From: Streptomyces sp. NBC_00690
GTDB lineage: Bacteria > Actinomycetota > Actinomycetes > Streptomycetales > Streptomycetaceae
Length of the DNA: 64,000 nt
Reading direction: 5' to 3'
NCBI RefSeq assembly: GCF_036226685.1
Contig: NZ_CP109010.1
Coordinates: 124,001 to 188,000, forward strand
Shown: positions 27,878-36,500 of the stretch, one piece after another
Layout: every line of letters starts with the position of its first letter
How positions within the stretch are numbered: position 1 is the first letter of the stretch
Program-made: the position numbers and the translations under genes
Notes under the pieces: model-generated
What the model saw: only the letters and a program-made list of their open reading frames with translations
Databases searched by the model: none
What the model was told of the DNA's origin: nothing

Positions 27878-27991
27878 GTTGTCCGCGGACAACAACCTCT
27901 TGAGGGAGTGGGGGAGTGCACCGTGTTGTCCGCGGACAACACCCACCCCTTCCCGAACCGGCACAAGCGCAAGCTGTTGTCCGCGGACAAC
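27878..27991. repeat. Palindrome cluster 3, three sites
   Basis: Sites at 27878-27893 (extended to 24 bp), 27925-27940 and 27976-27991, spacings 47 and 51. The first spacer contains GGGAGTGGGGGAGTG. The cluster lies just upstream of the phosphotransferase gene. Confidence 0.85.
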
Positions 27992-28135
27992 AACGTCCGC
28001 TGGCACACAGACCGAACGTGCCGACTACGAACACCTCCCCTGAACGGGTCGCCCAGCGCGGAGTACTGCCTCAAAGCGCACGGCGAACTTGTCAGCCATG
28101 AAGAAGTGAGTCCGGTCATGGGGAGGATCGCTCCT

Positions 28136-28954
28136 ATGACTTCCGTTCCATGGAGTACCCACGCTGTCGAACTCCGGTCGGACACCGTGATCAAGAAATT
28201 CCGGCGCGAGAAGCGGGAAGAGTGCGTGCGGGAGTGGCGTGCCCTGAAGTTGCTCATGGAGTACGCACCGGGCCTGGCCCCTCTGCCTTACAGCGCTGAC
28301 CTTGACGCGATGGATCCAGAAGCAGTGATGTCGCGCCTGCCGGGTAGACCGCTGCGGGGCCAGCCGCTCAGCGATCAGCAACTCAAAGCTCTGGCCGCAG
28401 CATTGAGCGAGCTGTATGCCGCCGTTCCTGCCGATGCATTGGCTGACATTCCCATCCGGCTTCGCCAGCAGCAGGGACTCATCAACCAGATCCACGCCTG
28501 GGTACCGCTCATTCCCCGGCACGTCAGCGGTGAGGTACGTCAGGCCATGCACAGCGGCCTTGAATGGCTGGCCTGTTCCGGCCTGGACCGTATCGGGACA
28601 CCAGATGTTCCGATGGTCTTCGGTCCAGGGGACGGCAACCTTGCCAACTATCTGTGGGACGGCACCCGCGTGAGGGTCGTCGACTTCGAAGACTCAGGCA
28701 TCAGTGACCGGCCCTTCGAGCTAGCGGAGATCACCGAGCACATAGCCAGCTGGAAAGGCCCGTCTCTCAACGTGGAGGCGCTCCTCGATCTGATCAACCT
28801 GAACCCCGCCGAACGCGCACGCCTACCGGAATGCCGCAGACTACTGGCGCTCGTCTGGCTGTTCCTCGTGTCCTTCGACGACCCCCAGCATCCTCGCAAT
28901 CCGCCAGGAACACCTGAACGTCAAGCCGCCCGACTGGCCAGACTGCTCACCTAG
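28136..28954 (+). CDS. APH-family phosphotransferase
   Basis: A 272-aa protein. ATG 28136 is preceded by GGGGAGG; the longer open frame upstream only reads through palindrome cluster 3. The N-lobe has a candidate ATP-binding lysine in SDTVIKKFRREKREECVREW. The catalytic loop is FGPGDGNLANYLWDG (Asp and Asn present, the usual His replaced) and the metal site VVDFEDSG. This is the APH/choline-kinase fold, and the family phosphorylates small molecules such as aminoglycosides, homoserine or choline. I cannot assign a substrate and would not call it a resistance gene. It sits inside the partition-site array without co-oriented partners. Confidence 0.75.
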   Translation: MTSVPWSTHAVELRSDTVIKKFRREKREECVREWRALKLLMEYAPGLAPLPYSADLDAMDPEAVMSRLPGRPLRGQPLSDQQLKALAAALSELYAAVPADALADIPIRLRQQQGLINQIHAWVPLIPRHVSGEVRQAMHSGLEWLACSGLDRIGTPDVPMVFGPGDGNLANYLWDGTRVRVVDFEDSGISDRPFELAEITEHIASWKGPSLNVEALLDLINLNPAERARLPECRRLLALVWLFLVSFDDPQHPRNPPGTPERQAARLARLLT

Positions 28955-29274
28955 TCTCCCAACCCTGTAGGCCATTGTTGAATGCGGGCCGGGCTGTCAG
29001 CTGCAGGCACAGGCCGGTCACACATCACCTCAGGCGACCCCTAGAGAAGCGACGCATCCGATCAATCGAAGCGCCCCATCGACCTGACAGCCGTCGACGT
29101 CAACCTGCACTGGCCCGTAAGTTCCCCAAGCCAGCCCTACCGCATTCCCACCGCTCAGGCTGGGGCAACGGCGCGAGTCCCTCCCACGAGAAGCAGATCA
29201 AATAGACCAAACGGCTGCGCTCCCGCACTTGAGATCACCGCCATCTGTACACGCATGGCCACAGGCTCCAGGTT
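28955..29274. other. Non-coding stretch between palindrome clusters
   Basis: No continuous gene is supported and no palindrome copy is present. Confidence 0.4.
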
Positions 29275-29345
29275 GTTGTCCGCGGACAACAGCTCAACTG
29301 GGGGTGGGGGAGTGGTTCCTGTTGTCCGCGGACAACAGGAACCAC
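29275..29345. repeat. Palindrome cluster 4, two sites
   Basis: Sites at 29275-29290 and 29321-29336, 46 bases apart. The second is the core of a perfect 34-bp palindrome (29312-29345). The spacer contains GGGGGTGGGGGAGTGG. Confidence 0.85.
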
Positions 29346-30128
29346 CGACACGAGGACCGAGCGCTACTGACTGCGACGAGTCCTCTGCCAGTTCGAGGTG
29401 ATGATCACGAACCGGCGTGCGTAGGCCGCGTCGGTGAAGGGGTTCGCATCGGGTGATCTTGGCGGCGGCCCTAGGGACAGTGGTGTCGACAGTCGCCCGC
29501 CCGAGGTAGGCGAGGAGAGGTTCGAGGGTGAACCAGAAGACCTTCATGCCTCGCCGATGACCTGCTTGGGCAGGGTCCCAGCGTTGAGAGAGCGGTCAGT
29601 GGTCGCAAGGGCCGGGGTCGCCTGACCCAAGTCTGGGAACCTCATCCTTCTCGGGACTGCCTATCGCTCAATGGAAACCGGCGGCGATGTCTGAGACGGG
29701 GGCACCGGGACGGGGCCAGATGGCGGTGCGGCGGGTCTCCGGAAGGTGGATGCCGATGTACCGAGTGAGGCTCAGGGGACCCTGAGGGTCGCCGCGCGGT
29801 GGACTGCGCATCAATCGCTGCAAGCGCCACCCCGCGGTCGCGACGAGATACGACAAGCTCGCCGTCCGCTCCGAAGCGACCGTGCTGTTCGCAACCATCA
29901 ACGAGTGTCTGTGGCTGGCCGGCTCAGGACCGGAAGCACACCGCGCAGGTCGTCCTCGTCCACCGTGACAGACCCTGCCGCCCACGCTCCGGCCGATGCG
30001 TTGAACGCCACGCCCAAGCCGAGGATACGGACAGCGGCGAATCGGACCGGCTGTGTCCAGTCGCCCAGTAGGAGAAGGGCTCCAACCAATCCCAGCTTTC
30101 GCGCTTGCGCGAGGGCGAGGCCCCGCTT
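29346..30128. other. Stretch with minus-strand gene remnants only
   Basis: Short protein-like minus-strand pieces occur (about 29668-29770, TRRTAIWPRPGAPVSDIA; 29898-30110, LGLVGALLLLGDWTQPVR), but none is a complete gene. They could be tails of decayed genes. Confidence 0.3.
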
Positions 30129-30192
30129 GTTGTCCGCGGACAACAAGCTCGGCTGTGGGGTGGGGGAGTGCTTCCTGTTGTCCGCGGACAAC
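30129..30192. repeat. Palindrome cluster 5, two sites
   Basis: Sites at 30129-30144 (extended to 24 bp) and 30177-30192, 48 bases apart, with the spacer element GTGGGGTGGGGGAGTG. This is the last of the twelve copies; none was seen upstream of parA. Confidence 0.85.
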
Positions 30193-30413
30193 AGAGTCGG
30201 TTGGTACGAAATCCTGATCCAGCCGGAATGGAGTGGAAAACCAAGCCTTCAGGCTCCAGGAGTACCAGACCCTGGGTTGGGACTGCGTATCGCTGCGGAT
30301 GCCCACTCGTCTCGGAAGGAGAGCGGGCGCGCGACCGTCCCTTAGCGGGCCTAAGAGCTGTCGGGGTCGCGCTGCTGGGCACCGGCCGGGCTGCGGGTCC
30401 GGTGCCCACGTGG

Positions 30414-30578
30414 TCAACGGTCCGCGGTGTTCTTCTGGTTCTCCACAGCACGTCGTCGCCAGGCACGAAGCGCGGCAGCACTGGCAGCGACTAGTGCCGC
30501 AGCAACGAGCTGCGCCGGAAGTTCGGTGAGTAGGCCACGGGCGAGCAGTTCAAGGACGCTTTGCATTGGAGTGGGCAT
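30414..30578 (-). CDS. Small single-helix membrane protein, 54 aa
   Basis: ATG 30578 is preceded by AGGAGC at 6-7 bases. The sequence has an amphipathic start (SVLELLARGLLTELPAQL), a hydrophobic helix (VAAALVAASAAALRAW) and a basic, polar tail (RRRAVENQKN). I have the impression that similar short proteins recur in Streptomyces, but I know no function. It is divergent to the HTH/coiled-coil gene at 30745 (166 bases between starts), mirroring the 17748/18293 pair. Confidence 0.6.
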   Translation of the reverse strand: MPTPMQSVLELLARGLLTELPAQLVAAALVAASAAALRAWRRRAVENQKNTADR

Positions 30579-30744
30579 CGGATGCTCCTGACGTTTGGTG
30601 CTGGTGGACGCCGTCGGTGACGGTGCCATCCGGGCTCGTTGTCGCAACGGCCCGCGCTCACCACGTTCCGTCTGTTGAGATGGCCCGGTCCACTTGTTCG
30701 AGGTTCGTCTGAACAAACCTGGATAACGGCCAGTTGTCTGTTCG

Positions 30745-32733
30745 ATGTGGGGAGATGAGTTGTCCGGAGGAAGCCGACGGACGCGTCCGTGGGGGCCACT
30801 CAAAGGTCCGAACGATCAGGCCAACGATCTGGCGGTGCTGTTACGCGGCTGGCTGGATGCGGCTGGCATGCGCGTGGACGATCTCTTGGATTTGTGGGGG
30901 CCGGACCATTTCACCGATGGCCGCGTACCAGCGAAGTCGACGGTGTCTCAGCGGTTGGCGGGAGTGGGTCTGCGCCAGGACTTCATCGAGGCCGTAGCCG
31001 ACGCATGCTCGCGCGACGCCACTGGCCGCGCGCAGCTCCTCCAGGAGGTGAAGGATCTCAAGGAGCGATGCGTATCGGGGGAGTTCATCAGCGGGCCCGC
31101 GAGAGAGGAGTCTGCCTCGGAGCTGGTGCGGGTGCAGCAGCGGTCTCTGGAACTGTCGGACAAGCTGATGCGCGCGATGGAGCGCGCCGCCGAGTTGGAG
31201 CAGGAGCGAAGTAGTGCGAACCACTTGGTGTTGTTGCTGCTGACGATGGTGGACGGGCTGCAGAGGAATATCTCTGCTTTGACGCGGGAGCGCGATCGTT
31301 TGCGCACCTCAGTGCCGGAGCAGACCGCGCAGATGCGAGAGCGCCTCAGGCGTAGTGAACAACAGCGGACAACTGCGGAGTCCGAGTTGGAGCGAGCTCG
31401 CAGCGAACGTCATAAAGCCGACCGGCTCGCCGAGACAGCAGCCGAGCAAGTACGCGCTCTGACACAAGAACTCGAGCTGCTGCGGGGCAAGAGGGCCAGC
31501 GCTTCCGGGGTGCCTCCCACTCACTACCGAGAGGTCTTCGACACTCCTGCCGACGACATCGACGTTGCCCTACTCAAGGCTGCCCGGCATCTGGACGATG
31601 GTGCGGATCGTCTGGAGCGACTGGCTGATGAACTACACCTGGACAACCCTTCCACCAGTGGGAACTTCTCGAACAACTCGGACGAGGCTGTCGCCCGCGC
31701 GACGGTAGAAGAGATCGAGTCCCGGCTGGCAGAGGGCGTCGACATTGCAGACTTCCTGTCCAAGACCGCACACGAACTGCGGCCTATGGACGTGCTGGTC
31801 ACGGTCGATGCGCTGCGGAACGTCGGTCACGATGCGGAAGCCGACCTACTTCTCATCGCCGCAGGGACTGTACGCAGTCCTACTGACATGCCCTTCCTCA
31901 TAGCCCAGCTGCGGACAGACGAGCGCCACGGCGACGCGGGACAGCTCATCACAGCGGTAGGGCGCTCACGGGACACTGACGAAGTCCTGCTCGTCGTGTC
32001 CTCGCTCCGCGAGGCAGGCAGCGAATCCGATGCCTACCAGGTACTGGCGGCGGTGGGACGTATCCGACTCTTGGCCGAAGTACCGCCGATCTTGGCCGCA
32101 GCCAATCACCAAGACGCTGACTGGATTCTCAAAATCGCCCTGAGGGAACGCCCCCGCCACGACATCGCGTACCTGCATAGGGCCCTTAAGGCGCTGGGCA
32201 CAGCAACCGAGCATCTTCTGCACCACACCGCCGATGCTCACCAACGCAGCCAAGAGGCCAACCAACCAGCCGACCCGGCATCCTGGTCCAGCGCGGCAAT
32301 GTCCGACGACGAACATGAGGGAGAGGAATCCGACGCGGACACCCTCTTCGGAACCCACCTCACGCAGAGACCGCCCCTACCTCGCCGCCCCCGGCTTAAG
32401 CACGGGCCCGAGGCACGAGAGGTCTTCCCCCCGCTGACCGCAGACCTTCTACCTGTCGATTCCATCGTCACCACTACAGACGACGACAGCAGGATTCCCA
32501 CCTTGCCTCCGGACGTGCAACGCATCTGTCGTCTCTGCAGAGAACCAAGAACGATCATCGAGATTGCGAAGGAACTGAACTATCCGCTCACCGTCACGCT
32601 CATCCTCGTCAGAGACCTTGCCGACGCCGGAGCCGTCAGTGTCAGCGAACCGGAGCAACCAAAAACCAGGCGGCGCTGGGGAAGCATGTACGCGGCCGCG
32701 GGGCTTGATGGTGCCAGCCCAGGTTCGTCGTGA
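30745..32733 (+). CDS. HTH - coiled-coil - repeat protein with DUF742-like C-terminus, 662 aa
   Basis: Residues about 25-75 look like a helix-turn-helix (LLRGWLDAAGMRVDDL ... AKSTVSQRLAGVG). Residues about 120-250 are a long coiled coil (LSDKLMRAMERAAELEQERS, RERLRRSEQQRTTAESELER). About 310-490 has short helical repeats of the type VLVTVDALRNVGHDAEADLL. The C-terminus (about 585-645) has RICRLCREPRTIIEIAKELN and LVRDLADAGAVSV, the pattern of DUF742 proteins in Streptomyces conservons, which suggests coupling to a GTPase-type signalling complex. The start is uncertain: TTG 30760 has the better SD (GGGGAGATGAG). TTA occurs at codon 33 (30841). Confidence 0.75.
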   Translation: MWGDELSGGSRRTRPWGPLKGPNDQANDLAVLLRGWLDAAGMRVDDLLDLWGPDHFTDGRVPAKSTVSQRLAGVGLRQDFIEAVADACSRDATGRAQLLQEVKDLKERCVSGEFISGPAREESASELVRVQQRSLELSDKLMRAMERAAELEQERSSANHLVLLLLTMVDGLQRNISALTRERDRLRTSVPEQTAQMRERLRRSEQQRTTAESELERARSERHKADRLAETAAEQVRALTQELELLRGKRASASGVPPTHYREVFDTPADDIDVALLKAARHLDDGADRLERLADELHLDNPSTSGNFSNNSDEAVARATVEEIESRLAEGVDIADFLSKTAHELRPMDVLVTVDALRNVGHDAEADLLLIAAGTVRSPTDMPFLIAQLRTDERHGDAGQLITAVGRSRDTDEVLLVVSSLREAGSESDAYQVLAAVGRIRLLAEVPPILAAANHQDADWILKIALRERPRHDIAYLHRALKALGTATEHLLHHTADAHQRSQEANQPADPASWSSAAMSDDEHEGEESDADTLFGTHLTQRPPLPRRPRLKHGPEAREVFPPLTADLLPVDSIVTTTDDDSRIPTLPPDVQRICRLCREPRTIIEIAKELNYPLTVTLILVRDLADAGAVSVSEPEQPKTRRRWGSMYAAAGLDGASPGSS

Positions 32734-32985
32734 CCGAAGTTCCCGGCGCAGCCACGGGCAACGCGGGCGTGGGGTGCGCGCCGAGGGATGCTACTTCCCT
32801 CCTCGTGCGCCTCACCGGGACTAGGTAGCCGGGCGAGAGAAGCCGATCCGCTTTGCGTGAAGCCTGGGCTTCAAAGCAGTCACAGGCTGGGGGTGGATCA
32901 GGTGATGCACTCAAACTGATCGCGGCATCGGAGACGCCACCAGGTGAGTCTCGCGACAGCCCACACGCCTGCATTTGTGTCGCCG
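32734..32985. other. Intergenic stretch between convergent genes
   Basis: Nothing coding or strongly structured is seen. Confidence 0.4.
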
Positions 32986-33372
32986 TCACCTTCCCTTTTC
33001 GGAACGCGAGATCTTCCAGCGGTCGGCTCGATAGCTGGCTGGCGTCAGGTCGCCCGGCTGCGGTGGGTTGAGGCTGCGGACCATGGCGCAGTCAGCGGTC
33101 ATAGTGAAAGTCACCCGCTGCCCGGTGACGGTGATGCAATCGGGGCCAACCATCACCTGCCCCTTGGTCGGGGCCCGCAGTAGCTTGTCAACGACTCTGC
33201 GGATGGCCTCATGCCGCCGATCAGGAGCTATGTTCCGAAAGAAGGGTGAGTTCAATGCGTCTGCGTGAAACAGCAGGTAGGGACGGCGGCCAACGCGACG
33301 GATGGTGGTCTCGTCCCTGATCGGACGACCGGCGGTGGGCAGAGGTACGGCCTGACCGTTCCCGTCGTACAC
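32986..33372 (-). CDS. Hypothetical protein, 128 aa, second gene of a pair
   Basis: Starts at GTG 33372 directly after the stop codon of the upstream gene (TAG 33373-33375), so translation is probably coupled. The sequence has a plausible folded part (RRPYLLFHADALNSPFF, HEAIRRVVDKLLRAPTKG, VTGQRVTFTMTADCAMVRSL) and a basic C-terminus. No family recognised. The compact size and tight coupling resemble toxin-antitoxin or regulator pairs, but this is only context. Confidence 0.55.
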   Translation of the reverse strand: MYDGNGQAVPLPTAGRPIRDETTIRRVGRRPYLLFHADALNSPFFRNIAPDRRHEAIRRVVDKLLRAPTKGQVMVGPDCITVTGQRVTFTMTADCAMVRSLNPPQPGDLTPASYRADRWKISRSEKGR

Positions 33373-33897
33373 CTAACCAGCGGGGAGCAGCGGCCACGTT
33401 GGTGCGGGGATCGCCGCCGCACGGGTGGCCTCCGCCTCCTCGAGCTGCGCGCGCTGCTGTTCGTTGCGGCGCTGGGTTTGGAGTTCCTTGAGGCGTCGTT
33501 CTTCAAGCGTCGCAAGCAAATCGTCGACCGGGATGTGGGTCTCCCGGTCGAACCACGAGGTGGGCGGTCCGGAGTACCCGACGACCCGCTGACACCCGCG
33601 GTCCAAGATGAAGGTGTACGAGCTATCCCCTTCACTATCTGCCTTATGACTGCGGGCACGGAACCCTGACTGCCTTACGGCCAGCCGGCCTGTCTGCAGG
33701 ATGCGCGCGAGGAGCTGCCGGATTTGCTGCTCAGCGGTCGCGTCCGAGACCACGTGTGCAGCGATGTACGCACCCCTTGCACCATGGGCGATCTCAACCT
33801 TCTCCGCGAGTGCGTTTGCCTGTTCCGGGGAGAATCGGTCGGCGGCAGTCCAAACCGCAGTCCTCCCACCAGGCTGGGGCACCGGTTGATGACGCAT
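33373..33897 (-). CDS. Hypothetical protein, 174 aa, first gene of a pair
   Basis: The middle of the protein (about 35-120) looks like a conserved soluble domain: HGARGAYIAAHVVSDATAEQQ, RQLLARILQTGRLAVRQSGF and SYTFILDRGCQRVVGYSG. The C-terminal ~50 residues are a charged helix (ERRLKELQTQRRNEQQRAQLEEAEATR). No membrane segments or known catalytic motif. No clear SD precedes ATG 33897. It is followed without a gap by the 128-aa gene. Confidence 0.55.
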   Translation of the reverse strand: MRHQPVPQPGGRTAVWTAADRFSPEQANALAEKVEIAHGARGAYIAAHVVSDATAEQQIRQLLARILQTGRLAVRQSGFRARSHKADSEGDSSYTFILDRGCQRVVGYSGPPTSWFDRETHIPVDDLLATLEERRLKELQTQRRNEQQRAQLEEAEATRAAAIPAPTWPLLPAG

Positions 33898-35071
33898 GTC
33901 TCTAGGGGAGCGAAACGCCCCCGGCGTAGAGCAGTCCCAGACCCCTTGGGCTGTCAGTCAGGAAGCACTTTGGAGGACAGCACACTGTAGAAGCGGGCCC
34001 GGTCCAGGGTCGACAGACCCGTCTCGCACAGTTCGATCAGCGCAGCAACAGAATCTGGACCCAGACGCGGCAAGCCCCTGAGCACGAGCACACCCGCCTG
34101 CGGAACGGCCTGGTGTCCGTCACCTACGGGAGTGTCGAGCCGAGCAACGTCAAGGCCGGGCGGCCGCGGCTTCCCGGTTCCACTGCGCCAGCCGCTACCG
34201 TCTCCACACCTTGCCCCAGCCGCGAGCACTTCTGGGCATGCCGCTCGATGCGGCCAAGGCGGTGCCGCTGGAGGAGGCAGTGCCCGATCAGTAGCGGGCA
34301 GCGGTGGTGGGCGACAAGGGCCGGGTTGAACGCAGGCTGTACGAGCTGTGCGGATTGATTGCTCCGCGGGACACATTGCGCCGACGGGAGATCTGTGGAG
34401 GCGGGCGCGAATCGGTGAGGCGGTCTGGAGGACAATCCGTCGCAGTCGGGATGGGTACTGAGGCCACCGCAACCGCCTTAGCCTCTCCAAATCTACGGAG
34501 GCCATGGCGGCACGGAGCGTCTGTCACGTTGGTGAGGCAGGACAGAACTCGCTTTGGGCTAGTACGGAGCCAAGATGTACTCCCCCCATCCGGGACAGCA
34601 AGAGCCAATCAGGCTGGCGACGGAGCAGACGAGTTGTGGGGAGGGACTCTGCCACCAAGCAGCCGAAGGGTGCGGTGTCGTGAACGTGGGGGAGTGGAGC
34701 AACTCGACTGGGTACCCGGCCTTCACCCATTTGGGGCTCTCTACAGCTCATTGATTGGGGCCAGATCTTCTGTGCGGGCTTCTGGCGGCCTGTCAGCAAC
34801 CGGAAGGTCACGTCATACCAGCGCTCTTGAGATCGGCCCCGTATGCCACCTTCTAGCCAGCCACTTTTGAGGCAATGCGAGATATTTGTCCGATTCTCTC
34901 CTCTGGTTCAGTTCTGATGACCGCCCAGCTCCAGACGACCTGTCACATCTAGCCCGGCGTTCCGGTCACCCAGCGTGCCCCGCTGCGGCACGCAGGCACA
35001 TTCGTTTGGATCACGGTCGCAGTCGATGGGCACTAAGAGTGGTGTCGGTGGTGGTCGAAGATGATGCAGGA
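33898..35071. other. Decayed stretch with possible Tn3-family transposase remnant
   Basis: No intact gene. About 34290-34430 on the plus strand reads VGDKGRVERRLYELCGL and LRRREICGGGRESVRR, which resembles the part of Tn3-family TnpA around RR-YELC-L-LR-REIWV-GA, but stop codons and missing neighbours show decay. A minus-strand tail at about 33954-34080 (AALIELCETGLSTLDRARF) is also protein-like but unidentified. Confidence 0.3.
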
Positions 35072-36205
35072 ATGAACGATCAGGTTCCCGCCGTGATTCG
35101 AACGCCGGCGTTCGATCGGGAGCACGTCCCCGTGCTCGTCGGCGGGTCGGTGGCAGCCGGGCGCTTCACGGTGGGGGGTGCCAGTGTCGTCATAGGCCCG
35201 GGCGGAATGCTGATCATCGCGGAAGCAAGTGACGCACCCGCCAAAACCCGCCAAAAGCGGTGTGTGGAGCGCTGAGGAGGTCCGCTTGATCGGGCCCGCA
35301 CCAGCACCGGTCACAGCGCGACTCATGGAGGCTCCCTGGGGGGTGAACGAAGACTCGTTGCCGATACACATCGCGGTCCGCGTCGGAGGCGAAGTTTTGT
35401 ACCTGGGCACCGCCCAAGTGAGCCAGGCTGGCACCTCCGATGGCGTTCTCACCGACTGCGAACTGCGCTTTGAAGCACCCTTGAGCAGAGAACTCCTCAA
35501 CCGAGTGCGCCCACCACTTCCACCTGAGCACTTGCCGGACTTGGAGTGGCTGGGGAATGTGAACGGTGACCGTGCGGCAACTCTTGAGCAGTTCGTCACC
35601 GGCTGGTACCCGACCGCAGACGCCACCGAATCGCCTACCAGCGACTCCGCGTCACGCCTTCCCGGTGGACTGAGACAGCTGTACCGGCTCGCGAAGCAGC
35701 GGCCGGGTGCCCTCGGAATCCAGAACAGGATCCTGCCCGAGCCAGAGCTGCACACCGACTGCCTCGGGGAGACGCTCAATTTCGGCGTCGAGAACCAAGG
35801 AGGCTTCTTCTGGTCTCTCCTGTGGACGCCGGAGAGACCAGAAGCCGTCCGACGGTCTGGTTCCGTGAATTCAACGAGGAGCCGATCCCCGAACAGGAAC
35901 CGCTCAGCGGCTTCCTGATCCAGTTCTCCCTCTTCGAGGCCTCCATGGGCGCCGAATACCTCGCCCTGCCCCGCAAACTCACTGCACCGCAGGTCGAGCA
36001 ACTCACCGAAGCGCTGCACCTTGTGCCCCTGCGCCCTTCTGGCCCTGGGCACCTACCCACTTCTATGTGGCCCCCGGCCTCGTCGTGCATGTCAGCAACG
36101 AGGACGGCGAAGCATTCGATGCCTGGGCAGGTGCCACCCACCGAAGCGCCCTGGGCCCGCTGGCCGACCTCTTCAGCCATCGGCTGGAACCGCTTCGATG
36201 GCTGA
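35072..36205 (+). pseudogene. SUKH-like protein, frameshifted copy of the 59223 gene
   Basis: This is a close relative of the intact 373-aa gene at 59223-60344, readable by direct comparison. It starts at ATG 35072 (MNDQVPAVI). Lesion 1 is a tandem duplication of a 10-base unit (CCCGCCAAAA) near 35236-35256 that shifts the frame. Lesion 2 is a one-base deletion near 35849 (GAAGCCG-TCCGAC). Lesion 3 is a one-base deletion near 36033 (CCTGCG-CCCTTC). The end IGWNRFDG and the following ~40 bases are still conserved. It converges on the first RHS toxin locus. Confidence 0.85.
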
Positions 36206-36266
36206 TTCTCTTAAGAGACCAGCTGACGGCTCGTCGTGATGATCACCTCAGGAGGCTGTGCCACAG

Positions 36267-36500
36267 TCAGCGAGACGGGCTGGGTTTGCGATCAGCGCTG
36301 CTGCACCGCCTGTGAATCAGGCGACATACAACGTGAAGAACAAGTCCGGAGAGCGCGACGAAGACCATCATTTGAGCTAGCGCCCCGATCCCAGGCTTCT
36401 CAGGGCTGTCCCACGCCATAGCTCCCACTAGCCCCCAACAAGTCAGTAGCCTCAGCGCTCCCTCACCCTTGTTTCGGGGTATCAAAATCGCCCCCTCCAT
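36267..36500 (-). CDS. Small membrane protein, candidate immunity to toxin tip A
   Basis: A 77-aa frame starting at ATG 36500, inside the last codons of the RHS gene (19-base overlap), which suggests translational coupling. Two hydrophobic stretches, about 17-32 (LLTCWGLVGAMAW) and 38-61 (IGALAQMMVFVALSGLVLHVV), are followed by a basic tail with HRRCSSADRK. The position straight after a toxin tip is where immunity genes of polymorphic toxins lie, and a small membrane protein would suit a membrane-acting tip. No sequence family recognised; assignment by context only. Confidence 0.45.
   Translation of the reverse strand: MEGAILIPRNKGEGALRLLTCWGLVGAMAWDSPEKPGIGALAQMMVFVALSGLVLHVVCRLIHRRCSSADRKPSPSR

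Noticed and set aside
28136..28954. Calling the APH-family gene an antibiotic-resistance gene
   Set aside because: The fold is shared by many small-molecule kinases, the catalytic His is replaced and no resistance cluster is nearby. Substrate cannot be inferred.
25782..30192. Many short frames starting with MLSADN- or LSADN-type peptides
   Set aside because: They arise because the palindrome encodes LSADN or CCPRTT on either strand. Outside parB these frames have no coding support.
25782..30192. CRISPR array
   Set aside because: Repeats are 16-bp perfect palindromes in pairs or triplets separated by hundreds of bases, with related G-rich spacers rather than unique ones, and there are no cas genes.
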